Shown here one piece after another: positions 17,738 through 26,633 of a DNA stretch of 64,000 bases. The notes beneath the pieces were generated by a model. The model ran no database searches, was not told where the DNA came from, and worked only from the letters and a program-made list of their open reading frames with translations. The stretch covers positions 248,001-312,000 of the forward strand of contig NZ_MWQN01000003.1 in the NCBI RefSeq assembly GCF_002024165.1, in the 5' to 3' direction. Both the position numbers and the translations under genes were made by a program. This stretch comes from Embleya scabrispora (lineage in GTDB: Bacteria > Actinomycetota > Actinomycetes > Streptomycetales > Streptomycetaceae). Each line of letters begins with the position of its first letter. Position 1 is the first letter of the stretch.

Positions 17738-19426
17738 TTGACCACCCACGCCTCCGACGTCCCGGCCACGCCGGTGTTCGTCATCGAGTACCCCGCGGAG
17801 GGGGCCGCGACCGTGGACGGCACGCCCGTCTACGTTCCCGAGGGAGCGGAAGCCCGGCATGCCGCCATCGACGAGGTCCGCTTCACGGCGTCCCTCCTGG
17901 ACCGGCCCGTGCGCGCGATCGACGTCGACCCGAACGGCACGCGCTATCCCCTGCTCGTCGACCCCGACGGGACGCTCACGTTTTTGGCCGAGCCCCATCC
18001 CGATCCCGATCCCGACCCGGACGTCCCCGACAGGGAGGTACACACCCCGTCAAGCGAGGAGGGCGCGGCATCGACCACACCGACCACACCGACCGACGAC
18101 CACGACAGTGCCTTCGGCGAGTGGTGGGCCCGCATCGACGAGGAGCACCCACCGGGGCAGGCCACCGACGGGCACGTCGGGGACGAGCACGGCCCACACG
18201 AGACACCGGACCCGCCCGAAGCCGCCCAGCCGCCCGCCGAGGGCGCGCCGTCGACCACGCCCGCGCGCCCCGATCGCGCGCGGCGGCGTGCGTCCCGTTC
18301 CGGCCCGCGCGTCACGCCGGTCGCGATCGGCCTCGCGGTCGCGGCGGCGGTCACGGTCGTCGCGGTCCTCGTATGGCCCGACGACGAGTCCGCGGGTTCC
18401 CGAACGAGCACGGCCTCACGTGCCGAACCCGCCGCGGTCGCCGCTCCGGCCGGCTGGCGTGGAACATCCGCCTGGTCGCGGTCGATCGCGCCGCCGGGAG
18501 CCGGCCGGCCGAGCGTGGCAGCACTCGGGAGTGTCCTTGCCATCCTCACGCCGGACCGTCGTGTCGCCCTCCTGGATCCGCACGACGGGCGGATCGATTG
18601 GGCCGGCGAGCCGCTGCCGGCGGGCAACCTCGCGCTGCACGCGACCGGCGACACGGCCGCGCCGGTACTCGTCGCCGAGACCGAGGGCGGGCTCCTGGTG
18701 TGGCCCCCACTCCGCGCTCCCCGACCCGCGCGCCCACCCACCGCCGTCCGGTTCGCGCCCGGCGCCCACATCAGCTACGCCGGGACCCTCCCGCTGGTGA
18801 CCGGACCAAACGGATCGGCCGCGGCGCTGCGCGGCGAAGCCCTCGTCCCGGTGCGGTTGTCTCCCGGGACCGTGGCGATGGCGGCCGACACGGCGCACGT
18901 CCTCGCGGGACGCGCGGTCGGCCCCTGGGAGTTGCTCGGCTTCGACGGGCGGACACGTGTGGTGACTCCACTACCGCCGCGCCCCGGCGCACGCATACTG
19001 CGCATGGCCGGCGGCGGGCAAGGAGTGGTCGCCGTCGTATGGTCCGGGCCCGGGGACGGCAGCGAAACACTCGCCGTGCACGACGCCTCCTCCGGCCGGG
19101 TACTGGCCGGCGCCGACGCCCCCATCGGATCCTTGTCGAGTGCCTGGATCCACCCGAGCGGCGATCCCCTCGCGGCCTTGGGACCGGTCGTCGTCGACCT
19201 CGCCGAGGGCCGCGCGTCGGTCACCCCCGGCGTGGTCGCCCGCTCCGTCGCCGGCGGACGGGTGTACGGCACGCGCGACCTTCACCCTGTCGCGTTGACG
19301 GTGACCGGCGTCGTCACGGTGCCGGACGGCGCCGCCATCCCCTGGGGCGTCAGCGCCGGCCGCGCGATCCTGCTCACCGGCGACGGAGACCGAGCGGTCG
19401 TACATGCGGTGGACCCGGCCCCGTGA
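17738..19426 (+). CDS. Membrane-anchored beta-propeller-like protein
   Basis: A 562-residue protein, probably inner-membrane anchored with most of its mass outside. Residues 1-90 form a small globular cytoplasmic domain (FVIEYPAEGAATVDGTPVYV). An acidic, Asp-Pro-repeat and Pro-rich linker runs from about 85 to 190, and a single transmembrane helix (TPVAIGLAVAAAVTVVAVLVW) lies at about 193-213. The outer part shows repeated four-strand blades (LAILTPDRRVALLDPHDGRI, and others), consistent with a PQQ/WD-like propeller. This layout resembles type VII secretion-associated or envelope-sensing proteins, but no esx genes are near. The TTG start at 17738 follows CGGGAGAACC. The function is unassigned. 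Confidence 0.7.
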   Translation: MTTHASDVPATPVFVIEYPAEGAATVDGTPVYVPEGAEARHAAIDEVRFTASLLDRPVRAIDVDPNGTRYPLLVDPDGTLTFLAEPHPDPDPDPDVPDREVHTPSSEEGAASTTPTTPTDDHDSAFGEWWARIDEEHPPGQATDGHVGDEHGPHETPDPPEAAQPPAEGAPSTTPARPDRARRRASRSGPRVTPVAIGLAVAAAVTVVAVLVWPDDESAGSRTSTASRAEPAAVAAPAGWRGTSAWSRSIAPPGAGRPSVAALGSVLAILTPDRRVALLDPHDGRIDWAGEPLPAGNLALHATGDTAAPVLVAETEGGLLVWPPLRAPRPARPPTAVRFAPGAHISYAGTLPLVTGPNGSAAALRGEALVPVRLSPGTVAMAADTAHVLAGRAVGPWELLGFDGRTRVVTPLPPRPGARILRMAGGGQGVVAVVWSGPGDGSETLAVHDASSGRVLAGADAPIGSLSSAWIHPSGDPLAALGPVVVDLAEGRASVTPGVVARSVAGGRVYGTRDLHPVALTVTGVVTVPDGAAIPWGVSAGRAILLTGDGDRAVVHAVDPAP

Positions 19427-19744
19427 TCGGAGCGGCGACCACGCCCGGGGTGACCGACACGCGCCCGGTACTACGGTGTGGACATCCGACGGACGCCCGC
19501 ACCCGGCCCGGGGGCGGGCGGCACCGTCCGTTCCGGCCGACGCCGTGGTGGTGCCGGGGCGCAGCGGCCGGGCCGCAGGCGGTCGTGCCCACCACATCGC
19601 CCGAACCGGCGACGGCCGGATCGCGTCCGACCTGCGTCGCGGATTGTTCGGGGCGATAGCGATGCGGACGAATCGGCGGGGCGCGGGACGGGCCGTGGCC
19701 CACCCCGCGCCACCCGGGACGGGCCGGGCGAAGTCGCAGTCGGG
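19427..19744. other. Convergent intergenic region
   Basis: 318 bp between two convergent genes. No coding sequence is supported and no clear hairpin terminator was found by eye. Confidence 0.4.
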
Positions 19745-20734
19745 TCAGTGTGCGGGTCTGGGGCCTGCGGCGCGGCGGAGTCGGTTGGCGATGGCGAGTC
19801 CGAGGCCGTTTTCCGCCGGCAGGGAGGCGACGACGAGGTCGCATTCGAGGCGGTCGAATTCGCGCAGCATCGCGTACAGTTCGCGCGCGTAGGCGATGAG
19901 CGATTCGGGGACGGCCGTCACGGCGTGCGCTTTCACCGGGGTGTCCGCGTAGGCGGTGGGGAGCAGGACGCCCACCCGTCGGCCCGACTCCTGGGCGAGT
20001 TCCGCTTCGGGGACGACCCGTTCGGGATCGACGAGCACCACGTGCGCGCGAGGCGCGTAGTGCGAGGGGTGTCGGCCCGGCACCGGGACGCGACCGGTCG
20101 CGTCGACCGCGAGCGAGTAGCCCAGCACGGCTTCGAGATCCTCGCGCGTGACACCGCCGGGGCGCAGGATGCTCGGGACGTCGCCCGTGGCGTCGACGAT
20201 GGTGGACTCGACGCCGACGTCGCAGGGGCCGCCGTCCAGGACGAAGTCGACGGCGTCGCCGAGTTCGGCGCGGACGTGATCCGCCGTCGTGGGACTGACC
20301 GAGCCGAAGCGGTTGGCGGACGGGGCCGCGATTCCGCCGCCGAAGGCCGAGAGAAGCGCCAGCGCGACGGGATGGTCGGGCACGCGTACGGCCACGGTCT
20401 CCAGGCCGCCGGTCGCCTCCGGGGATACCCGCCGACCCCGGCGCAGCACCAGCGTGAGCGGCCCGGGCCAGAAGTGTTCGGCCAACAGGCGGGCTGTCTC
20501 GGGCACTTCGGCGACCCAGTCGGCCAACCGTTCCGCACCGGCGAGGTGGACGATCAGCGGATGGTCGGGCGGGCGGCCCTTGGCGGTGAAGATGCGCGCG
20601 ACGGCGGCGGGGTTCTCGGCGTCGGCGCCCAGACCGTACACCGTCTCGGTCGGGAGGGCGACCAGGCCCCCGTCGCGCAGCACGGCGACGGCCTTCGCGA
20701 TCTCATCGGTTCTCGTCTTCGTCACGCCGACCAT
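19745..20734 (-). CDS. Threonylcarbamoyl-AMP synthase (Sua5)
   Basis: A 329-residue enzyme that makes L-threonylcarbamoyl-AMP from threonine, bicarbonate and ATP for the t6A37 modification of ANN-decoding tRNAs. The YrdC domain (about residues 8-190) has the KR/SxN signature: LPTETVYGLGA, KGRPPDHPLI and IAAPSANRFGSVSPT. A linker with GRHPSHYAP leads into the C-terminal Sua5 domain (about 220-329), which separates it from the short YrdC type. The ATG at 20734 gives the normal N-terminus. Most actinobacteria carry a short TsaC in the core genome, so this long form may be a second copy. It stands alone in the minus orientation. Confidence 0.92.
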   Translation of the reverse strand: MVGVTKTRTDEIAKAVAVLRDGGLVALPTETVYGLGADAENPAAVARIFTAKGRPPDHPLIVHLAGAERLADWVAEVPETARLLAEHFWPGPLTLVLRRGRRVSPEATGGLETVAVRVPDHPVALALLSAFGGGIAAPSANRFGSVSPTTADHVRAELGDAVDFVLDGGPCDVGVESTIVDATGDVPSILRPGGVTREDLEAVLGYSLAVDATGRVPVPGRHPSHYAPRAHVVLVDPERVVPEAELAQESGRRVGVLLPTAYADTPVKAHAVTAVPESLIAYARELYAMLREFDRLECDLVVASLPAENGLGLAIANRLRRAAGPRPAH

Positions 20735-21090
20735 CGTCCCACCGTCACGGGCACGACATCCGCGGCAGGGCACGCGAGCCGTGCGCGCAGGCGCCGCACG
20801 AACGGCGGAAGCCCCCTTCCCCTTCCACCGCGGTCGGCGGTGGCCCGGGTTGCCGTCGTCCTCGGCGCCGTCCTCCCGCCCATGGGGGCTTGCCGTGGGG
20901 TGGGAACGGCCATGATGCCCAGCCCTCGCTTCCGGGGGTCCGACCCAGGCCGGCCCGAGCGGTATTCCACGGCGTCCTGCTTCCCGGCCTCCCGGTCGCA
21001 GCGGTCGGGCGCTCGCGGCGACGCTCCGAACCGGGGAAGCGAAATGTTAGGGTGCGGACGACTGACGTCTCGTGTCGAGGAGTTGCAGAC
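20735..21090. other. Divergent intergenic region upstream of the ABC-F gene
   Basis: 356 bp without a supported gene. It must carry the promoter of the ABC-F transcript. The stretch GAAATGTTAGGGTGCGG near 21040 contains a possible -10 (TTAGGGT type), but the -35 is unclear. Confidence 0.4.
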
Positions 21091-21120
21091 GTGGCGGGTG
21101 AAGACGACATCTCCGGGTGA
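21091..21120 (+). CDS. Candidate 9-residue leader peptide of the ABC-F gene
   Basis: A GTG at 21091 follows GAGGAG (21077-21082) at 8-base spacing, which is an excellent ribosome binding site. It opens a frame coding MAGEDDISG that stops at TGA 21118-21120. A second minimal start-stop pair, ATG-TGA, lies at 21128-21133. A near-perfect palindrome then precedes the ABC-F start. Leader peptides of this kind let drug-stalled ribosomes switch on resistance ABC-F genes. That role here is inference. Confidence 0.4.
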   Translation: MAGEDDISG

Positions 21121-21144
21121 GAACCGGATGTGACGGCCTGCGGC

Positions 21145-21162
21145 CGGCGCCTCGAGGTGCCG
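21145..21162 (+). promoter_or_regulatory. Palindrome in the ABC-F leader
   Basis: CGGCGCCTCGAGGTGCCG is an 18-base self-complementary sequence with one G-T position. It lies between the candidate leader peptide and the ABC-F start, and could form an attenuator or anti-attenuator stem. Confidence 0.35.
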
Positions 21163-21252
21163 CCGATGTGGCCGGCTTCGTCGTGCCCCGTTTACCACGT
21201 CTGCCGAAGGCGGAGTCCAGGCTCTCCCCTTCCCGTCTCCGAGGTCGGTCTC

Positions 21253-22971
21253 GTGCCCCAACCCGCCCTGCTCGCCCACGACATCGTTCGCTCCCCGGGC
21301 GGCCGACGTGTCCTGGACGGTGTCTCCCTCACCGCCTCCCCCGGCCACCGCATCGGCCTGATCGGGGAGAACGGCGTCGGCAAGTCCACTCTGCTGCGCG
21401 TACTCGCCGGTGTGGACGAAGCCGACTCGGGAAGCGTCACCCGCCCCGACGACCTCGGCTTCCTCCCGCAGGAGATGCCGTTCGACGCCGACTCCACCGT
21501 GGCCGCCGTCCTGGACGAGGCCCTGCGCGAGGCCCGCGCGGACCTCGCGGAGTTGGATCGGCTGGGTGCGGAACTGGCCCGCGTCCAAGAGGACGATCCG
21601 GGCCACCGCGCGCTCCTCGACGCGTACGGCAAAAGACTGGAGCAGGCCCAGGACCGCGAGTCCTGGGATGCCGATCGCCGGGCCGCGCTGATGCTGGCGG
21701 GCCTGGGCCTCGGCACGTTGGAGCACGACCGCACGCTCGGCTCCCTCTCCGGCGGACAGCGCGGCCGGCTGGCACTGGCCGCGTTGCTCGTACGGCGGCC
21801 GTCCGCGCTGTTGTTGGACGAGCCGACCAACCACCTCGACGACGACGCCGCCGCGTTCCTGGAGGAACAGGTACGCGGCCTGCCCGGCGTCGTGGTGATC
21901 GCCGCCCACGACCGGGCGTTCCTGGACGCCGTCTGCACCGACCTGATCGACCTCGACCCGGCGCCCGGCGGCCCGGTCCGCTACGGCGGCAACTACACCG
22001 CCTATCTGGCCGAGAAGCACGCCGAACGGGAGCGCTGGGAACGGCGATACGCCGAGGAGCGGGAGGAACTGGCGGAGCTGCGTCGCTCGGCGGGCGTGAC
22101 CGCGCACCGACTGGCGCCGGACCGGGGGCCCACCGACAACGAGAAGATGGGCTACGGCCACCGCGCGGGCCGGGTACAGAACCAGATCTCCCGCCGCGTG
22201 CGCAATGCCACCCGGCGGCTGGAGGAACTGGAGCGCAACCGGGTCGCCGCGCCGCCGCGCCCCCTGCGCTTCGCCGCCGCGGACCTCACGACACAGGCGG
22301 AGGAGAGCCCGCAACCGCTGGTGTCCCTGCGCGCCGCCCGGGTGCCGGGCCGGCTCGCCCCGATCGACCTGGACGTGTCCGCCACCGAGCGGCTGCTGGT
22401 CACCGGCGGCAACGGGGCCGGCAAGTCCACGCTGCTCGCCGTACTCGCCGGGCACCTCACGGCCGACGGCGACGTACGTCGGCGGTCCCGGCTGACGGTG
22501 GGACTGCTCACCCAGGACACCGTGTTCGAACGGCCCGAGCGCACAGTCCGCGACACCTACCGGCTGTCGCTGGGTGCGGCGCGGGCCGAAAGGGTGCCGC
22601 TGGGCACACTCGGCCTGATGCGGAGATCGGACCTGGACAAGCCCGTCGGCGACCTGTCCGTGGGACAACGCCGCCGACTCGCGCTGGCCCTCCTGGTGGC
22701 CCGCCCGCCCCAACTGCTGCTGCTCGACGAACCCACCAACCACCTCTCCCCGCGCCTGTGCGACGAGTTGGAGGCGGCTCTGGGCAGCGGACCGGGCGCC
22801 GTCGTGGTCGCCGGCCACGATCGCTGGTTGCGCCGACGATGGCGGGGCCGCGAGATCCGGCTGGAGCCGGGACACGACGCGCGTGCGCCGGCGGCACCGG
22901 CCGGTGCCGAGACGGGGACGACGCTCGCACCCGGCGGCGGGCCGGGTGCCCGCCGGGACCGGACGGCGTGA
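21253..22971 (+). CDS. ABC-F ribosomal protection-type ATPase
   Basis: A 572-residue soluble ABC-F protein with two nucleotide-binding domains and no membrane part. Walker A motifs are GENGVGKST and GGNGAGKST. Signatures are LSGGQRGR and the variant LSVGQRRR. Walker B motifs are LLLDEPTNHLD and LLLDEPTNHLS. A charged coiled linker of about 90 residues lies between the domains (P-site interaction motif region, RVQNQISRRVRNATRR). The relatives are the TlrC/CarA/OleB group found in macrolide producers, which displace antibiotics from the ribosome. The GTG at 21253 gives a compact N-terminus (MPQPALLAHDI). A further 41 upstream in-frame codons look non-coding. The leader upstream suggests translational control. 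The antibiotic class cannot be named. Confidence 0.88.
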   Translation: MPQPALLAHDIVRSPGGRRVLDGVSLTASPGHRIGLIGENGVGKSTLLRVLAGVDEADSGSVTRPDDLGFLPQEMPFDADSTVAAVLDEALREARADLAELDRLGAELARVQEDDPGHRALLDAYGKRLEQAQDRESWDADRRAALMLAGLGLGTLEHDRTLGSLSGGQRGRLALAALLVRRPSALLLDEPTNHLDDDAAAFLEEQVRGLPGVVVIAAHDRAFLDAVCTDLIDLDPAPGGPVRYGGNYTAYLAEKHAERERWERRYAEEREELAELRRSAGVTAHRLAPDRGPTDNEKMGYGHRAGRVQNQISRRVRNATRRLEELERNRVAAPPRPLRFAAADLTTQAEESPQPLVSLRAARVPGRLAPIDLDVSATERLLVTGGNGAGKSTLLAVLAGHLTADGDVRRRSRLTVGLLTQDTVFERPERTVRDTYRLSLGAARAERVPLGTLGLMRRSDLDKPVGDLSVGQRRRLALALLVARPPQLLLLDEPTNHLSPRLCDELEAALGSGPGAVVVAGHDRWLRRRWRGREIRLEPGHDARAPAAPAGAETGTTLAPGGGPGARRDRTA

Positions 22972-23041
22972 GCGGCCGATTCAGCCCTGCTTGTCGGCAT
23001 CCGACCGAGGCGTTCGGCAATCGGAAACCGGAGGTCGTGGC

Positions 23042-24559
23042 TCATCGACGGGCCGTCCGGGTGTGGTGCGCAGGCCCGGCGTCGTGGCGCTTTTCGTGGC
23101 GGGCTCGGGCGAGGTGGTCGGGATAGAGAGCCCTGAACAGCGCGGTGTACACGCCCGCGCCGACGAGGGGTCCGACGAAGGCGGAGATGTCGGCGCCGCC
23201 GAGCAGCTCGGTGATCGGTCCCTGGAACATCGTGGAGTTCAGGCACAGGAGCGCGGCGGCGCTACCCAGGGTCTGCGCGGCCAGGCCCGCGCCGTTGACG
23301 CCGCGGTGGTACCAGTAGGCGCTCGTGGGGGTTTCGTCGTGCAGGCCGGGCCCGGGGTAGTGGTTGCGGCGCAGGATGAGGTCGGCGACGCTGATGGCGA
23401 GTCCGGGCCCGAGGATGACGACGGTGAGTTCGAGGATGTTGTCGAGGGCGTCGAGGAAGTCGGTGACGAACAGGGCGTAGGCGGTGATGGCGGTGGCGGC
23501 GATGCCGTCGAGCAGGACGGCGGTCCATTGGCCGACGCGGATGCCGGTGGCCTGGAGTGCGAGGGCGCTGCTGTAGGTGGTGAGGATGTTGTTGGCGACG
23601 GAGCCGACGACGATGGCGAGCAGGAACAGCGGGTAGAACCAGCCCGGGACGATGTCCTTCAGGGAGACCTGGGGGTCGGTCATGTCCACGGCGGTGCCGG
23701 CGAGTACGCCGACGGCGCCCAGGGCGACGGAGGGCAGGAATCCGCCGAGGGTGGTCCAGGCGGCGACCGCGCGGCGCGAGGTGTGGGCGGGCAGGTATCG
23801 GGCGTAGTCGGCGCCGGTGCCCCAGGACAGGGGGCCGGAGGCGATGATCGCGAATCCCATCAGGGCGGCGACGAGCAGGTCCGAGCCGTGCGGAGCGTCG
23901 GCGGGCCGGTGGCCGGGCCGGGCGTGGATGACGACGAAGACGGCCAACATCACCAGCACCGCGGTCAGTACGCCGGTGAACAGCGGGCCGAGGCGCACGA
24001 TCGTGGCATGGCCGTAGACGCTGATCAGCAGCGTGGCGAGCGCGAGCACGCCGACGATGGCGGCCTCGGTGGCGGTGTCGACGGGTATGCCGGCGTGGTC
24101 GAGGAGGGCGTGTCCGGCGAGGGAGCCCATGGCGAGGTTGATGGCGGCGTAGGCCACGCACACCGACCAGTTCGCGATCAGGGTGGCGACACGGTTGCCG
24201 CGGATGCCGTAGGTGGCGCGGGTGAGGATGCTGCTGGGGGTGCCGGAGGCGGGTCCACTGACGGCGAGGATGCCGTTGAACGCCCAGAACAGGTTGCCGA
24301 GCAGGACGATCGCCAGGCCCTGCCGGGTGTTCAGGCCCAGCAGGACCAGGGAGCCGCCCAGGACGATGGGCAGGTAGTTGATGCTCGCGCCGGCCCAGAC
24401 GAAGAACAACTCGCGGGGGTGGCCGTGGCGTTCGTCGTCGGGGATGTGGTCGATGCCGCGTGTCTCGATGTGCCCGGCGACGCCGTGCGCTGCCGGCGCG
24501 AGCGCGTCGTCGACGGGGTCCGGGGCTTGGGCGGCTCCGGCGGGTTCGGCGGTGGTCAA
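23042..24559 (-). CDS. NCS1-family permease
   Basis: A 505-residue, 12-helix transporter of the nucleobase-cation-symport-1 family (purine, cytosine, hydantoin or thiamine-type substrates). The N-terminal cytoplasmic segment ends in DERHGHPRELFFVWAGASIN, the characteristic entry to helix 1. Further family features are SGPASGTPSSILTRATYGIRGN and the helix 6 region GPLSWGTGADYARYLP. It is the distal gene of a minus-strand set with an FAD oxidase and a cupin, so it probably imports the substrate that the oxidase degrades, a small amine or N-heterocycle. A hairpin separates it from the oxidase gene, so downstream expression may be reduced. Confidence 0.9.
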   Translation of the reverse strand: MTTAEPAGAAQAPDPVDDALAPAAHGVAGHIETRGIDHIPDDERHGHPRELFFVWAGASINYLPIVLGGSLVLLGLNTRQGLAIVLLGNLFWAFNGILAVSGPASGTPSSILTRATYGIRGNRVATLIANWSVCVAYAAINLAMGSLAGHALLDHAGIPVDTATEAAIVGVLALATLLISVYGHATIVRLGPLFTGVLTAVLVMLAVFVVIHARPGHRPADAPHGSDLLVAALMGFAIIASGPLSWGTGADYARYLPAHTSRRAVAAWTTLGGFLPSVALGAVGVLAGTAVDMTDPQVSLKDIVPGWFYPLFLLAIVVGSVANNILTTYSSALALQATGIRVGQWTAVLLDGIAATAITAYALFVTDFLDALDNILELTVVILGPGLAISVADLILRRNHYPGPGLHDETPTSAYWYHRGVNGAGLAAQTLGSAAALLCLNSTMFQGPITELLGGADISAFVGPLVGAGVYTALFRALYPDHLARARHEKRHDAGPAHHTRTARR

Positions 24560-24585
24560 TGGGCCCTCCGGGGCTGGGCGGCGGG

Positions 24586-24613
24586 CCGGCGCCCGCGGGG
24601 TCTCGGGCGCCGG
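24586..24613 (-). terminator. Hairpin between the oxidase and permease genes
   Basis: Ten-base arms CCGGCGCCCG (24586-24595) and CGGGCGCCGG (24604-24613) enclose an 8-base loop in the 67-bp gap. It may be a partial terminator or mRNA processing site. Confidence 0.6.
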
Positions 24614-24626
24614 GGCTGTGGGCGGG

Positions 24627-26033
24627 TCAGACGTTGAAGCCGAGGCCGCATTTGTCGAGGGTGCGCAGCCACAGGTTGCGTCGGCCGTCGGTGCGGTCGG
24701 CGCGGTCGAGGGAGCGGCGGGTGAGTTGGATGCCGGTCCAGCGCACGGGCTCGGGCGGGAACGGCAGCGGCTTGTCGCGCACCATGCGCAGGCGGGTGCG
24801 TTCGGTGTCGTCGCCGTGCAGGAGGTCGAGCATGGTGTCGGCGGCGAAGCGGGTGGCGCCGACGCCGAGTCCGGTGAATCCGGCGGCGTAGGACAGGCGT
24901 TTGCCGTGTGCGCTGCCGAAGAAGACGCAGAAGCGGGTGCTGGTGTCGATGACGCCGCCCCACGTGTGGGTGAAGCGGATGCCTTCGAGTTGGGGGAAGG
25001 TCTCGAAGAACTGGCGGGCGAGGGTGGCGTACGTCCGCGGCCGGTGGTTCAGTTCGTCGCGCAGGCCGTTGGCGTAGTGGTAGATGGTGTCGTAGCCGCC
25101 CCACACGATTCGGTTGTCGTGGGTGAGGCGGTAGTAGTGGAACTGGTTGGCGGAGTCGGCGATGCCTTCGCGGCCGTGCCAGCCGATCGCCTCGCGCTGG
25201 GCGTCGGTGAGGGGTTCGGTGGCCAGGCAGTAGTCGTAGACCGGAATGACGTAGGCGCGCACGCGGCGCAGCGGGGAGGGGAACGCGTTGGTGGCCAGCG
25301 CGATGTGGCGTGCGGTTACTCGGCCGTAGGGGGTGCGTACGTCGCTGGTGTGTTCGCCGGCGGTGAGGCCCTGTACGGGGGTGTTCTCGTGGATGCGCAC
25401 TCCGAGGTCGAGGCAGGCGCGGCGTAGTCCCCAGGCGAGGCGGGCGGGTTCGACCAGGGCGGTGCCGTGGGGTTCCCACAGTGCGCCGAGGTAGGTGGGG
25501 GAATCGACGCGGGCGCGGGTGGCGTCGGCGTCCAGGACGGTGACGTCGTTGCCGTAGGAGGTTTCCAGTTCGGCGCGGGCTCGCAGGTCGTCGAGCTGCC
25601 AGGGTTGGGTGGCGACGTCGAGTTCGCCGGTGCGTTCGAAGGCGCAGTCGATGCCGTAGGTGTCGACGGCGGCGCCGATCGCGTCGAGGTTGTCGACGCC
25701 GAGGCGCTCCAGGGTGCGGATCTCGTCGGGCCAGCGGTCGTGGCCGTTGAGGAAGCCGTGGGTGAGGCTGGAGGCGACGAAGCCGCCGTTGCGGCCGGAG
25801 GCGGCCCAGCCGCAGGTGCGCGCTTCCAACAGGACGACGTCGCGGGCGGGTTCGCGTTCCTTGGCGCGCAGCGCGGTCCACAGGCCGGTGTAGCCGCCGC
25901 CGACCACGACCAGGTCGGCGGTCGCGGCGCCGGTCAACGCGGGGGCGGGTGCCGGCGCGGCGGGGTCGTCGAGCCACAGCGGGGTGGGCGCGGCGTCGGC
26001 AAGGGCCCGTAGATGGGTGGTGGTGCTGGTCAT
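24627..26033 (-). CDS. FAD-dependent amine oxidase (DAO family)
   Basis: A 468-residue flavoprotein of the glycine/D-amino-acid oxidase (DAO) superfamily. The Rossmann FAD motif VVVGGGYTGLWTAL lies at about residues 41-54, with CGWAASGRNGGF (flavin contact) at about 75-86. The C-terminal FAD-binding segment is AAGFTGLGVGATRFAADTML. It is most like actinobacterial oxidases related to gamma-glutamylputrescine oxidase. Together with the cupin immediately upstream and the NCS1 permease downstream it suggests uptake and oxidative breakdown of an amine. Expression is probably controlled by the TetR at 26634 through the palindrome at 26591. The exact substrate is unknown. Confidence 0.88.
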   Translation of the reverse strand: MTSTTTHLRALADAAPTPLWLDDPAAPAPAPALTGAATADLVVVGGGYTGLWTALRAKEREPARDVVLLEARTCGWAASGRNGGFVASSLTHGFLNGHDRWPDEIRTLERLGVDNLDAIGAAVDTYGIDCAFERTGELDVATQPWQLDDLRARAELETSYGNDVTVLDADATRARVDSPTYLGALWEPHGTALVEPARLAWGLRRACLDLGVRIHENTPVQGLTAGEHTSDVRTPYGRVTARHIALATNAFPSPLRRVRAYVIPVYDYCLATEPLTDAQREAIGWHGREGIADSANQFHYYRLTHDNRIVWGGYDTIYHYANGLRDELNHRPRTYATLARQFFETFPQLEGIRFTHTWGGVIDTSTRFCVFFGSAHGKRLSYAAGFTGLGVGATRFAADTMLDLLHGDDTERTRLRMVRDKPLPFPPEPVRWTGIQLTRRSLDRADRTDGRRNLWLRTLDKCGLGFNV

Positions 26034-26090
26034 GTGCGCTGTTCCTCGTGGTCGCAGGTGGTTCGGCGAGGCGGGCGGTGTGGGGTCCGG

Positions 26091-26462
26091 TCATCCGGGG
26101 GTGGGTTTGGTGATCCGGTACGCCTTGCGGAGGGTTTCGTGGACGGTCCACACGGCGTGGGTGCCGGCGCGCATGAGGCCGACGTCGCCGGGTTTGACGT
26201 CGAGGGTGGGGCCGTTGCGGACGTCGATCGTGGCGCGGCCGGCGAGCACGACGAACATCTCGTCGGCCTCGACGCCGGCGGCCGACCCGGGGGTCATCTG
26301 CCACAGGCCGTGCTCGGCGTGGTCGTCCTCGCGCAGGACCGCGAACGACGTGACGGGGTCTCCCGACAGGACGTCGGCGGGGTCGATCGGCAACGGCGTG
26401 AGGGGGTGGTCGGGTGCGTGGGTGACGGTGATGTCGGCGTCCGGTGTGGGCGCGTGGTCCAT
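26091..26462 (-). CDS. Cupin (EutQ/DUF861-type) protein
   Basis: A 123-residue single-domain cupin. The two cupin motifs are visible as GVEADEMFVVLAGRATIDV and PGDVGLMRAGTHAVWTV, and the metal-ligand His set is reduced as in the DUF861 subgroup. These small cupins often accompany amine or glutamylpolyamine oxidases. It is the first gene of the minus-strand cluster, and 57 bp separate it from the oxidase. The ATG at 26462 faces the divergent TetR gene across 170 bp containing the palindromic operator. Confidence 0.87.
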   Translation of the reverse strand: MDHAPTPDADITVTHAPDHPLTPLPIDPADVLSGDPVTSFAVLREDDHAEHGLWQMTPGSAAGVEADEMFVVLAGRATIDVRNGPTLDVKPGDVGLMRAGTHAVWTVHETLRKAYRITKPTPG

Positions 26463-26590
26463 GGGGTCCTCACAGTGGTTCGCGGTCGGGGGCGATGGAT
26501 CGCGGGGTGCGGTGGATCGATGCGGGGGTGGCGTGCGTTCGCCCGCCGTCGACGTCCGGGCCCCGCCCGCACCCTGCTTGTTGTACGCCC

Positions 26591-26610
26591 GCCAAACAAC
26601 GTTGTTTGGC
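26591..26610. promoter_or_regulatory. Perfect 20-bp palindromic operator
   Basis: GCCAAACAACGTTGTTTGGC is completely self-complementary. It lies in the divergent promoter region, 11 bases upstream of a TAGGAT -10-like element (26621-26626) for the TetR gene. Its size and symmetry fit a TetR-family dimer or dimer-pair site. It probably controls both the regulator and the cupin-oxidase-permease genes. Confidence 0.8.
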
Positions 26611-26633
26611 AGTGACCCAATAGGATGCGGGGC

